Assembly: GCA_029260765.1 (NCBI GenBank)
Contig: JAJDCP010000069.1
Location: 1 to 64,000, forward strand
Source: Planctomycetota bacterium
Lineage (GTDB): Bacteria; Planctomycetota; J058; JAJDCP01
Reading direction: 5' to 3'
Length of the DNA: 64,000 bases
Shown one piece after another: positions 25,103-33,410 of the stretch (position 1 is its first letter; every line of letters begins with the position of its first letter). Both the position numbers and the translations under genes were made by a program. Below the pieces are notes generated by a model that saw only the letters and a program-made list of their open reading frames with translations, was not told where the DNA came from and searched no databases.

Positions 25103-26380
25103 CTATTTCCCGATACAGAAGCCAGCGAAGATGCGGTCGAGCAGGTCTTCGGCGAAGTCTTGACCGCTGAGCTCGCCCAGGCTTTGCACGGCTGTGCGCA
25201 GATCGAGTGCGAGGCATTCAGTCCCCAGCCCCGCGTCCAACGCTCCCCAGCCCTGCTCGAGTGCCTCGGCTGCTCGAAGCAGTTGTTCTCGGTGCCGTCG
25301 CAGCACGCAGCCGACCTCGCTGCCCGCATCCACCCGCGCTTCGATCGCCTGGCGCAGAGCTTCGATCCCGAGGCCGCTGTGGGCGGAAATGCCGAGACTG
25401 CCAGGCCGGGCTGTGCTGCCAGGGCAGTCGAGCTTCGAAGTTACGGCCAACCCCTCCAGATAGAAGGGCTCCACGCTCCCTGGCAGCCGCACCGAGATCA
25501 CAAGCTGCGCGGCCCGCAGGCATTGTTGGGCCTTTGCTTGCGCGGCGATGCTCAGTTCTTCCTGGCAGCTTTGGGAACCCGCCAGGTCTTGCAGGAGTAC
25601 CTGTGTGCCGGTGAGCTCGAGCTCGGACTCGACGACATCCCGTGTGGTCCCTTGGCGATCACTGGCCAGAGCACGTTCCTCGCCAAGCAGACAGTTGAAC
25701 AAGGTAGATTTCCCTGCGTTCGGTGGTCCTTCGAGGCAGACACGGGCCAGGACGGACACAGAACGTTCCCTGCGGAGGAACTCCGCTACGCTCTCGCGCG
25801 CCTGGCGTAGCACGCGGCGTGCGGCCTCCTCGTCGAGCAGATCGATCTCGTGTTGAGAGAAGTCCAGCTCCGCCTCGATATGGCTGAGCAGGTTGAGCAA
25901 GGGGGCGCGCACGCTCTCGATCTCGCCAGCCAGCCCGCTGTGCGCCAGGTCCCAAGCTTGTCGGTGCTCCCCTTCTGCGCGCGCGGCGATCAGCGCTCCG
26001 ACGGCTTCAGCTTGCAGGAGGTTGAGCTTGCCGTGAAGAAAGGCGCGTCGGGTGAACTCCCCAGGACCAGGGAGGACCGCCCCGGCGGCCAGCAGGCACT
26101 CCAGGGCGCGCTGGATCAGCGCGGGGCCTCCAGGGAGGTGCAACTCGACCAGGTCTTCGCCGGTATACGAACGGGGCGCCAGAAACACCAAGCCCCACGC
26201 GGGCAGCGCAGGGGTGTCTGCAAACAGGCGGAAGCGCAAGGACTGCGCGCCCCGACGACGCTGCAGCGGGGTTTCGAGGCGGGTCGCCACGATTTCCAGA
26301 CTGTTGGGGCCACTGAGGCGCAGAACTCCGCGCAGGGCAGGAAGCAGCGCTGTGCCCGGCGCGACGATGGTCTCGTTCAC
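25103..26380 (-). CDS. mnmE: tRNA modification GTPase MnmE, divergent
   Basis: With MnmG this enzyme modifies U34 of certain tRNAs. The 426-residue protein has the N-terminal tetrahydrofolate-binding domain (TIVAPGTALLPALRGVLRLSG), helical domains, and the inserted G domain with GPPNAGKST (G1), TTRD (G2) and DLAG (G3). It ends in the hallmark FCIGK. Oddities: G4 is TSKLD rather than NKxD, the segment after G3 is short, and the usual Asp-containing strand reads VISVRLPG, so GTP use may differ. GTG 26380 was chosen because it starts the family N-terminus 7 bases after the yidC stop; the longer frame has no support. The usual yidC-mnmE neighbourhood is kept. Confidence 0.9.
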   Translation of the reverse strand: MNETIVAPGTALLPALRGVLRLSGPNSLEIVATRLETPLQRRRGAQSLRFRLFADTPALPAWGLVFLAPRSYTGEDLVELHLPGGPALIQRALECLLAAGAVLPGPGEFTRRAFLHGKLNLLQAEAVGALIAARAEGEHRQAWDLAHSGLAGEIESVRAPLLNLLSHIEAELDFSQHEIDLLDEEAARRVLRQARESVAEFLRRERSVSVLARVCLEGPPNAGKSTLFNCLLGEERALASDRQGTTRDVVESELELTGTQVLLQDLAGSQSCQEELSIAAQAKAQQCLRAAQLVISVRLPGSVEPFYLEGLAVTSKLDCPGSTARPGSLGISAHSGLGIEALRQAIEARVDAGSEVGCVLRRHREQLLRAAEALEQGWGALDAGLGTECLALDLRTAVQSLGELSGQDFAEDLLDRIFAGFCIGK

Positions 26381-26387
26381 CGCACTG

Positions 26388-28256
26388 CTACCGCTTCTTC
26401 TTGCCCTTCTTCTTGCCCTTGCGGCTCTTGCTCGAAGGGGTTTGCTCGGGGGCCACTTTCGCCTTGCTCTCGCTGACGACCGGAGCCGAGCTGGTTGTGC
26501 CGCCAAGGTTCGCTGCGGCCAGGCTCTTCTTGACGAAGACCGACTCGGCCAGACCGATCGCCGAGCTCGTGCCCCAGTACAGCAGCAGGCCGCTGGGCAG
26601 GTTGTAGAAGAAGACTGCGATGAAGACCATGAAGAACTTCATCATCTTCTGGGTGGCCTGTTGCTGCGGATCCTTGGCCTTGGGGGTGATGCTCTGCTGC
26701 ACGAACATCACGACCATCACGACCAGCGGAAGCAGGTTCAAGCTCGAGGTCTCTAGCGGCCAGGGCAACGTGAACGGCAAGGTGAACAGCTGGTCGGGTA
26801 GCGAGAGGTCTACCGGCCAGACCCAGTCACCGATGGTCAGAAACGCCTGTTGGCGCAGCTTCAGCGAGCTCAGGATAGCCTGGTAGAGGCCGATGAAGAT
26901 CGGAATCTGCAGGAACATCGGCAGGCAGCCCAACATCGGATTCGCGCCATGGCTCTGGTACAGAGCCATCACCTCTTGGTTCATCGCGCCTTTGGCTTCT
27001 TTGGATGTCTTGCCCTCGTATTTCTTCTTGATCTCTTCGACCTTGGGCGCCAGCAGCTGCATCTTCTGCATGTTCTTCTGCGAGAAGCGTGAGAGCGGGT
27101 GCAGCAGCAGCCGGATCATCACGGTCAGCAGGATGATGGCCCAACCGTAGTTGCCGGTCAGGCCATAGAGCACGTCGAGGATGCTGAGGAATACGTCGCC
27201 GATGCTGGCGAACCAGCCGAGGTCGCGGAGCTGATCGAGGCCGATGTCCTTGTACTTCTCGAGGATCTCAGGGTCCTTGGGAATCCCGAGCAACTCGAAG
27301 TTGTGCTTGGTGACCTCTCCCCCGGGAAGGTCGACGTTGCGGTACTCCAGGCCGGTGTGCAGCCGGGCCTTGAAGACGCCATGCGGCGGAGGCACGGCAT
27401 CATCGTCCTCTTCGGGCCCGGCCCAGAAACGCACACCGAAGGGCCGCTCGCCACGGGGGATCAGAGCCGTCGCGAAGTGGGCGTTGGCGAGACCGACGAA
27501 GGAGGCCATGTCCGGGTGGGCCAACGTACGGCCTTCGGCCTTCTGTACGTCGCTGCGCGTGATCAGCTCGACGTCGGCGCCGCCCTCGTAGGTCTTTCCA
27601 TAGGTCGCCCCCACGCCCGCGCCGCGCGCAGCGGTCTCTTCGACCATCGCACAGGGACCATAGATGGTGTAGTCGATGTTGAGGGGCGTCGCGGTCAGGT
27701 TCTCGAAAGCCAGCTGCACGTCGGCTGCATAGGCCTCGGCTGAGATATGCACTTGTTTGGTGATGTGCAGCTGCTCTCCAACTCTCGTCTCCATCACCAG
27801 GGTGGAGTCGTTGGGAGCCGTGATCTTCCAGGCCTGCGTCTGCAGGTCGATGGTTCGGCCATCAAGGACCAGGGTCAAACCCAAGGCGCTCCGCGCCCGT
27901 TCTATGGACGGGATCAGGTCGAGATCATGGTCACGGTTCAGGTCGAGGTACTTGAGCAGGTCGAGCTGCTTGAGGACACCGCCGGGATTGTGGAAGCGCA
28001 TGCGGCTGCGGGTGCTGCTCAGCACGAATTCGCTGGTGTCCCCGGGCGCCGGCGCCCCATCCCAGTTGGAGATCACCATCCGGGTCGTGTCTTCTGCAGG
28101 CAACTCGGGAACTGGCTGCGGCTCCACAGGCAGCTGCGGCGGGACGACGGCCAGGCTGTCACCACCCGGCTGTTGGGGCGGCGGCTGCCGGTTCATGAAC
28201 AACAGGAAATAGGCCGCGAAGATGATGACAAAGGCAATCGCGGTTTTGCGTTCCAT
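26388..28256 (-). CDS. yidC: membrane protein insertase YidC
   Basis: A 622-residue insertase that places proteins in the inner membrane with or without SecYEG. It shows the Gram-negative plan: an N-terminal membrane segment (AIAFVIIFAAYFLLFM), a large periplasmic domain (about 45-340), then the five-helix core beginning NYGWAIILLTVMIRLLLHPL with the conserved arginine. The cytoplasmic hairpin (QLLAPKVEEIKKKYEG) and MLGCLPMFLQIPIFIGLYQ follow. The tail is strongly basic (KSRKGKKKGKKKR), as in species where YidC contacts ribosomes. It is followed at 7 bases by mnmE and preceded at 36 bases by the phosphoesterase gene. Confidence 0.97.
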   Translation of the reverse strand: MERKTAIAFVIIFAAYFLLFMNRQPPPQQPGGDSLAVVPPQLPVEPQPVPELPAEDTTRMVISNWDGAPAPGDTSEFVLSSTRSRMRFHNPGGVLKQLDLLKYLDLNRDHDLDLIPSIERARSALGLTLVLDGRTIDLQTQAWKITAPNDSTLVMETRVGEQLHITKQVHISAEAYAADVQLAFENLTATPLNIDYTIYGPCAMVEETAARGAGVGATYGKTYEGGADVELITRSDVQKAEGRTLAHPDMASFVGLANAHFATALIPRGERPFGVRFWAGPEEDDDAVPPPHGVFKARLHTGLEYRNVDLPGGEVTKHNFELLGIPKDPEILEKYKDIGLDQLRDLGWFASIGDVFLSILDVLYGLTGNYGWAIILLTVMIRLLLHPLSRFSQKNMQKMQLLAPKVEEIKKKYEGKTSKEAKGAMNQEVMALYQSHGANPMLGCLPMFLQIPIFIGLYQAILSSLKLRQQAFLTIGDWVWPVDLSLPDQLFTLPFTLPWPLETSSLNLLPLVVMVVMFVQQSITPKAKDPQQQATQKMMKFFMVFIAVFFYNLPSGLLLYWGTSSAIGLAESVFVKKSLAAANLGGTTSSAPVVSESKAKVAPEQTPSSKSRKGKKKGKKKR

Positions 28257-28292
28257 GGGACTACTCTATTTTTTTGGGTGTGGCTCGCGCGC

Positions 28293-29039
28293 TCAGCGCC
28301 CTTCCAGCAACCTGGAGGCGAGGTAACGCGGCAGATCCTTGATGGCTCGGATCTTGTCGTGGGTCGTCTGGACCGGATAGGGCACACGGCGGAAGACGAC
28401 GGACTCTTCGTCGTAGAGGATGTAGCTCGAGCGCGGGTCGCCGTCCCGAGGCTGTCCTACCGATCCGACGTTGATCAGGGCCTTGCCCTTGGTTACCTCG
28501 TAGCGATGGTCGATTTCTTGAGGGAAGATGAATGTTCCGTCTTCGGTCAGCACACCCGGTGTGTGGGTGTGTCCGTTGAAGCACAGGTGGGGGATGTTGG
28601 CGAGGATGTTCTCGACCTTGTAGCGGTCGAGCACGTCGGTCGGGAACACATACTCGCGGATCGGGTCGCCCCAGGGCGAAGCGTGGACGAACTGCACCTT
28701 GTCGTTTTCGTGCCCCAGGCTGAGGTTGCCCAGGAATTCCCAACGCTTCTGAGTGGCTTCTTCTTCGGGGTCGCGCCCGAGCTCTTCCCGCGTCCAGTTG
28801 ATCGCCTTGACAGCCTTGGGATTGAAGCCGATCGCCCCGTAGAGCACCGCGTGCTCGTGGTTGCCCATCAGGCTCATTTTCCAGTGGAACGCCAGGTCGA
28901 GACATTCGCGGGGATTCGGGCCGTAGCCGATGATGTCGCCGAGACAATAGACGTCGTCGGCGCCCTGCTCTTCGATGTCGTGCAGGACGGCCGTCAAGGC
29001 TTCGATATTGCTGTGTAGGTCTGAGATTACAGCTATCAC
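28293..29039 (-). CDS. calcineurin-like metallophosphoesterase
   Basis: A 248-residue protein with every metal-binding motif of the family in order: SDLHSN, GDIIGYGP, GNHEHAV, FVHASPWGD and NGHTHTPG. It resembles YfcE/PrpE-type phosphodiesterases or protein phosphatases. Substrate is unknown. The start is GTG with a weak ribosome site. It is the first gene of the phosphoesterase-yidC-mnmE unit and divergent from lepB. The 274-base gap to lepB should hold both promoters. Confidence 0.88.
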   Translation of the reverse strand: MIAVISDLHSNIEALTAVLHDIEEQGADDVYCLGDIIGYGPNPRECLDLAFHWKMSLMGNHEHAVLYGAIGFNPKAVKAINWTREELGRDPEEEATQKRWEFLGNLSLGHENDKVQFVHASPWGDPIREYVFPTDVLDRYKVENILANIPHLCFNGHTHTPGVLTEDGTFIFPQEIDHRYEVTKGKALINVGSVGQPRDGDPRSSYILYDEESVVFRRVPYPVQTTHDKIRAIKDLPRYLASRLLEGR

Positions 29040-29313
29040 CGAAGTCCGCCGTGATGCCGAGGGTCTGGATCGGTCCTTCGGGAGACCGCGAAGGAGATGC
29101 CTGAGTGGCTTGCCCTCCTAGGCTACCAACACCCCCGGAGAGTGTCAATAACAGCCCGCGAGCCGGCTCGGACGCTGAAGATCGGCCTGTCAATGGGATG
29201 GAAGGCCGGAACGCTGAGCGTTTCTCTACGGAAACGTGCAGTCCGATGGAGTGATGTCCTGCCAATGCCAAGGTTTTGTTATAGTGCAAGGGGCTCGTCT
29301 TGTAGGAGTATTC

Positions 29314-29829
29314 GTGGACAGCAAGCGCAAACCTCCGCAGGGCTGGAGCTCGCTGGCTGACTGGCTCAAGACGTTGGTGCTGGTCGCGGTACTGGTCTTT
29401 ACCTTCCGGACCTTCGTCGCCGAGGCGTACGTCATCAAAGGCCAATCGATGCAGCCCACCTTTCAGGAGGCAGACCGCCTGCTGATCTCGAAGGTCTCTT
29501 CGCTCGACACCGTTGAGGCTGGAGACATCGTGGTCTTCGAGCGCGACCGCAAGCGTCTGATCAAGCGGGTGATCGCGGTGGGGGGCGACTGGGTCGAGAT
29601 CAAAGAAGGCCGGGTCTACGTCAATGACGAACCACGCCTCGAGCCCTATGCCCTGCGCGACACCTATACCGCGCGCCGCATGCGGGTTCCGTCCGGGCAT
29701 CTGTTCGTGCTGGGAGACCACCGCAAGTCCTCGAGCGATTCGCGAAGCTGGGGGTTCGTGCGAGAAGACGCTCTGCTCGGCAAGGCGATGTTCCGCTTCT
29801 ATCCGATCTCCGACTGGACTCTGTACTGA
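29314..29829 (+). CDS. lepB: signal peptidase I
   Basis: This serine-lysine protease cleaves signal peptides at the outer face of the inner membrane. The 171-residue protein has one N-terminal membrane segment (about 15-35), box B with GQSMQPT (catalytic Ser45), box D with RLIKRVIAVGGD (catalytic Lys84) and box E with LGDHRKSSSDSRSWG. GTG 29314 with GTAGGAG five bases upstream is preferred to an earlier in-frame ATG. TATAGT at 29280-29285 may be its -10 box, without a clear -35. It is short, like the minimal Gram-positive-type enzymes. Confidence 0.93.
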   Translation: MDSKRKPPQGWSSLADWLKTLVLVAVLVFTFRTFVAEAYVIKGQSMQPTFQEADRLLISKVSSLDTVEAGDIVVFERDRKRLIKRVIAVGGDWVEIKEGRVYVNDEPRLEPYALRDTYTARRMRVPSGHLFVLGDHRKSSSDSRSWGFVREDALLGKAMFRFYPISDWTLY

Positions 29830-29853
29830 TCCAGGAGCCTGTCGGAACGCGGC

Positions 29854-31167
29854 TCAGACCTGCTCGACCCAGGTGTCGCAGATATGGTCGTGCAAAGCAC
29901 GCTTGTCGCGCCCACCCGCAATCAATAGACCGAGCAGCGTCGCCAGAGACAGACAGAAAGCCACGGCCCGCCCGAAGCCAAGCAGCAGGCCGGGTCGCTC
30001 GCTGCTGCTGTGTCTGCGCACCCGCAAGCCCAGAGCCAGCTGCCCGGGCGTGGCACTGAGGAGACCCTGGAAAAGAGTTCGGTACATCACCAGCAACCCG
30101 AAGCAGCTCTCCTGCCCCCAATGCGTCCATGCGTGGATCCACATCGGTGGAGCCAGATTTGGCAGCATGCCCAGGAAGAGGAAGGCAAAGGACAGCAGCA
30201 TGGTATCGAGAAACAAGGCCAGGCCGCGTACCCAGAAACCCGCGGCATGTCTGCGCCGAGCGACAACCGGCGGCCCGTGGCGATACCCTGCGAGGCGTTC
30301 GCGCACTTGCCGTGCTCCGGCTGCCGAAGCCGGCTCTACGGCAGGATAGGGATGGCTCGATGGCGGTTGCAAGCGTCTCGGGGCAGACGGCGCAACAGCA
30401 GCCTCCAAAGCGGCATGCATCTCCCGCGCCGAAGGGTAACGACGCTCCTTGTGGGCAAACGCCTTCCGAAAGACCGCTTCGACGGCGGGCGGCACCTCGG
30501 GCACCAGCTCGCGCAGCCGGTCGGCGCCCAGGGGCGGCTCGCCGACGAGCATCTCGAACATCATCGCACCCAGGGCAAACAGGTCTGTGCTTTCGCCGGT
30601 CGCCTCGCCGCGCCGCTGCTCCGGAGCCATATACGCCAGCGTCCCTGCGACCTGTGTCCCGCTCTCCGTCGACATCTGCAGCGAGGTCTCGAGATCGTTG
30701 ACAGCTTTGCTCAGTCCGAAGTCGGTCAACTTGGGCAGGCCTTCGGGATTGATGATGATGTTCTCAGGTTTGAGGTCGAGGTGGACCACCCCCGCCTCAT
30801 GGGCCGCGATCAGCACCCGCAAGATGTCGAGGCTGAGCCCCACGACCCGTGTCCACGGCAACCTGCCGCGTTGCAATACAGTCCGGAGGGTCTCGCCTTC
30901 AACGAACTCCATCACCACATAGGGCGGCTGCGCCTCGAGGTCCATGCCCAGGCAGCGCACTACGCCAGGGTGGGCGATGCGATGTTGCAGCTCGCCCTCC
31001 CGCCGCAGTGCCTCGATGTCGCCTGCTTCTTTGGGAATCTTGATCGCGACGGTCTGCTCCGAAAACGCCCGGTGGTGGGCCTTCCAGATCTCGCCGAAGC
31101 CGCCAGACCCGAGAAGACTCTCGAGCTGGTACTCGCCTACGTGGACACCCGAAGCCACGGCGGTCAT
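29854..31167 (-). CDS. Ser/Thr protein kinase fused to an RDD membrane domain
   Basis: A 437-residue protein. Residues 1-265 form a Hanks-type kinase: LGSGGFGEIW, VAIKI (Lys43), HLDLKPEN (Asp131; the usual HRD Arg is Leu), TDFGLSK and YMAPEQ. It should be active, although loss of the Arg suggests it does not need activation-loop phosphorylation. A proline-rich linker leads to an RDD domain (about 305-437) with three or four membrane segments and the motifs AGFWVRGLALFLD, TPGQLALGLRV and KRALHDHICDTW. It is the last gene of the twelve-gene operon that starts at 41715 and overlaps lspA by 4 bases. Confidence 0.9.
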   Translation of the reverse strand: MTAVASGVHVGEYQLESLLGSGGFGEIWKAHHRAFSEQTVAIKIPKEAGDIEALRREGELQHRIAHPGVVRCLGMDLEAQPPYVVMEFVEGETLRTVLQRGRLPWTRVVGLSLDILRVLIAAHEAGVVHLDLKPENIIINPEGLPKLTDFGLSKAVNDLETSLQMSTESGTQVAGTLAYMAPEQRRGEATGESTDLFALGAMMFEMLVGEPPLGADRLRELVPEVPPAVEAVFRKAFAHKERRYPSAREMHAALEAAVAPSAPRRLQPPSSHPYPAVEPASAAGARQVRERLAGYRHGPPVVARRRHAAGFWVRGLALFLDTMLLSFAFLFLGMLPNLAPPMWIHAWTHWGQESCFGLLVMYRTLFQGLLSATPGQLALGLRVRRHSSSERPGLLLGFGRAVAFCLSLATLLGLLIAGGRDKRALHDHICDTWVEQV

Positions 31168-31724
31168 CCCGCTTTGCCTCCTTGAGCAGACGTCTTGAGG
31201 CTGGGCGTGTCTTCAGCCTTGTCGGGCTTCCGGCGGAACTCGGCCAGAATGATCCCGATGGCCCCGAGCACGATCAGCATGTCGGCCACGTTGAAGAACG
31301 GGTAATGCCAGTCCTGGTACCAAACGTGGATGAAGTCACGGACCACGCCGTACAGGTACCGGTCATAGAGATTGCCGACGGCGCCCGCAGCGATGCCTCC
31401 AAGTGCCAGGCTGCGACCCCAGGCCCCTGCGGGCAGCTTGAGCTGGATGACGAGTACCACTCCCATCGCAACCAGAGAGAACACCATGATCAACCAACGC
31501 TTGCCGCGCAGCGCGCTGAAAGCCACCCCTGTGTTGATGGCGCAGCTGATGTCAAAGCAGCCGTCGATCAGCACCAGCGTCTCGCCGGGATGAAAGGTCT
31601 CGGGCTCATGCGGCTCGAATTCCGCGCCCAGACTCTCGAAGGCCCAGTACTTGGTCGTCAGATCGGCAACCGTTCCGACAACAGCGGTGACCAGAAACAG
31701 CATCAAGAGGTTCTTGCGGCTCAC
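31164..31724 (-). CDS. lspA: lipoprotein signal peptidase
   Basis: An aspartic protease that removes the signal peptide from prolipoproteins after lipidation. The 186-residue protein has four hydrophobic segments and the conserved blocks INTGVAFSALRG, AGAVGNLYDRYLYGVVRDFI (first catalytic Asp in RDF) and FFNVADMLIVLG (second Asp). A loop of about 30 residues after the first helix is longer than in E. coli. The start is GTG with AGGA seven bases upstream. It is embedded in the Vps4/ESCRT-III-like operon, with 4 bases between it and the upstream pseudokinase gene and a 4-base overlap with the kinase gene downstream. Confidence 0.94.
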   Translation of the reverse strand: MSRKNLLMLFLVTAVVGTVADLTTKYWAFESLGAEFEPHEPETFHPGETLVLIDGCFDISCAINTGVAFSALRGKRWLIMVFSLVAMGVVLVIQLKLPAGAWGRSLALGGIAAGAVGNLYDRYLYGVVRDFIHVWYQDWHYPFFNVADMLIVLGAIGIILAEFRRKPDKAEDTPSLKTSAQGGKAG

Positions 31725-31728
31725 AATT

Positions 31729-32502
31729 TCATCCTGTCGTGGGGAGAATCAACCAGAGGCTCGTGCCCGCGAATGTGGCGAAAAGCACCAACCGGAATAG
31801 CAGGTTGTGGACACTTCGGTCAGGCGGAAGGCCGCACAAGCGCTCCCCCAGGGTGCGTTGCACAGCAAACCGAGTGCCAGTATCGTACACAAGCCAGACG
31901 AGCAACGCTATCACCGGGCTGCGCCAGAAAACGGCTGCAATGGCCAGGGCGTCGAGCCCGAAGGCTGCGAGCCAACGTGTGACAGTCAGCTTTGCGAAAG
32001 CCCGCCTCTCGACGTAGCGCTCGAGCTGCCGCAACACCTGCCGCATCGAGCGGAAGCGTCCGCCAGCGCAGGCCTGGGCCAGCCGCCGGAGAGGGGCGTG
32101 CTCGTCTTCTCCGGCCGGGACCGCAGGATTGCCGAGCAGCGCGGCGAACAGAGACCCGAAAGCCGCGATGTCTGAGGCCTGTAGCGTGCCACTCCAGGAC
32201 GGCGGCTGAGCGGGGTAGGTCAGTTTGGCGCGGAACTTCTCGGCTTCACAGCAGTGCCGCTCGAGCCTTTCCAGCACGATCGAGTCTGCGCGCAGCCCTC
32301 CGTGGCCGACGCCCTTGCCATGAGCCTCCAGCAGGGAAGAGGCCACATGCAAGGCGTAGCGTAGGGCTTCGAGCTCTGGAAGACTCTCGCAGGCGGCCAT
32401 GCGCGCGCTCAGCAGCGGGCCGTCGACGCTCTCGAGGCCCTCAGGCAGGCGCCGCAACGTGTAGGGACTCTCGAGGGGTCCGGCGTGAGCCGCCGTCCTC
32501 AT
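31729..32502 (-). CDS. pseudokinase-like domain fused to an RDD-like membrane domain
   Basis: In this 257-residue protein the first 165 residues have the outline of the C-lobe of a Ser/Thr kinase without its chemistry. GHGGLRADSIVLERL stands where HRDLKPEN should be, AKLTYPAQ where DFG should be, and a helix reading TLQASDIAAFGSLFAALL follows. From about residue 170 a membrane part with three hydrophobic segments (LAAFGLDALAIAAVFW, VIALLVWLVYDTGTRFA, LVLFATFAGTSLWLIL) and RTLGERLCGL resembles an RDD domain. It mirrors the kinase-RDD protein two genes downstream, so a duplicated and degenerated partner is plausible. It overlaps the upstream gene by 4 bases. Confidence 0.65.
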   Translation of the reverse strand: MRTAAHAGPLESPYTLRRLPEGLESVDGPLLSARMAACESLPELEALRYALHVASSLLEAHGKGVGHGGLRADSIVLERLERHCCEAEKFRAKLTYPAQPPSWSGTLQASDIAAFGSLFAALLGNPAVPAGEDEHAPLRRLAQACAGGRFRSMRQVLRQLERYVERRAFAKLTVTRWLAAFGLDALAIAAVFWRSPVIALLVWLVYDTGTRFAVQRTLGERLCGLPPDRSVHNLLFRLVLFATFAGTSLWLILPTTG

Positions 32503-33410
32503 CGGCTCTTCTCATACACATGGGTGCAGGCCCACAGGCTGTAAAGTCCGCCGAGCATCAGTCCCCCAAACACCATCATCCCGCTGACGACGCCGTGGAT
32601 GTAGAAACCCACCAGGAACCAGGCGAACAGCCCCGCAAAGGCCGTAAAGCCCAACACCAGGTAGGCGTTGTCGCGGTTCTTCTCGCGTTTCGTGATCGCC
32701 TTGACCAGGGATGCGAGCGCGAAGGGGGCGCATCCAACCAGCGCCGCCCAGATGAACATCCGCCAGCCGATGGCCGTCTCGTTCATCGTTCCGACGAACC
32801 AGGCCCAGTTCCATTTGCCTTCGATCGTGGCGCTGTGCGATTGCGGCATGCCTTCGGCGATCACGGGCAGACCGTTCTTGATGTTGATCAGCTGGGCCTC
32901 GACGAAGACCTCCGCGTCGTCGCCGACCCGTCCCTCGACCGTGGCCTGTGTCAGCAGCACGGCGTCGACCACCGACTTGCCGTCTTTGTCGACCAACAAC
33001 TCGCGCGCCAGCGTCACCGCTTGCTCGGGCGTCGTCAGATCCGCACCGTCGGGCAGCAACTTGGCCAGGGCTGCCTCGACCGCATCTTTCGAGACGCTCT
33101 GGTAGCGCCCGTTCTCCCTGAGCGCCTGGTGGAAGGCGTCCACCGCCAGCGCGCTCTTGCTCTGCTCGTCGCGCAAGGGCACGAACGCGACGCTTTGCAG
33201 TCCAGCGATGGCCGGCATCTTGTCGGCGAGCGCGAAGGTGGCCTCTTTGACCAGGTACTCTTCGTAGAAATTCAGCTCCGCCGTGGGACGTTCGGGAGTC
33301 GTGTCCCGGCCTACGGTGAGCCAGACCACCAACCCTACCAGCCCGAGCACGCCGAGCACGACGCCCGCGAAGGACACATTCCACTGCACGACAGACTTGG
33401 ATTCGCTCAT
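32499..33410 (-). CDS. membrane protein with periplasmic domain, unknown function
   Basis: A 303-residue protein with one N-terminal membrane segment (about 10-33), an exported domain of about 160 residues, and three further membrane segments in the C-terminal third (about 212-232, 246-268 and 272-292). The exported domain has alternating strands and helices (LQSVAFVPLRDEQSKSALAV, AEVFVEAQLINIKNG). ATG 33410 overlaps the stop of the upstream gene in ATGA, so it is translationally coupled. The family is not recognised. In this operon it is a candidate membrane anchor for the cytoplasmic components. Confidence 0.7.
   Translation of the reverse strand: MSESKSVVQWNVSFAGVVLGVLGLVGLVVWLTVGRDTTPERPTAELNFYEEYLVKEATFALADKMPAIAGLQSVAFVPLRDEQSKSALAVDAFHQALRENGRYQSVSKDAVEAALAKLLPDGADLTTPEQAVTLARELLVDKDGKSVVDAVLLTQATVEGRVGDDAEVFVEAQLINIKNGLPVIAEGMPQSHSATIEGKWNWAWFVGTMNETAIGWRMFIWAALVGCAPFALASLVKAITKREKNRDNAYLVLGFTAFAGLFAWFLVGFYIHGVVSGMMVFGGLMLGGLYSLWACTHVYEKSR

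Noticed and set aside
29090..29165. tRNA-like stretch GGAGATGCCTGAGTGGCTTG
   Set aside because: The beginning resembles a class II tRNA acceptor and D arm, but no T-loop (GTTCRANYC) or matching 3' acceptor strand follows.
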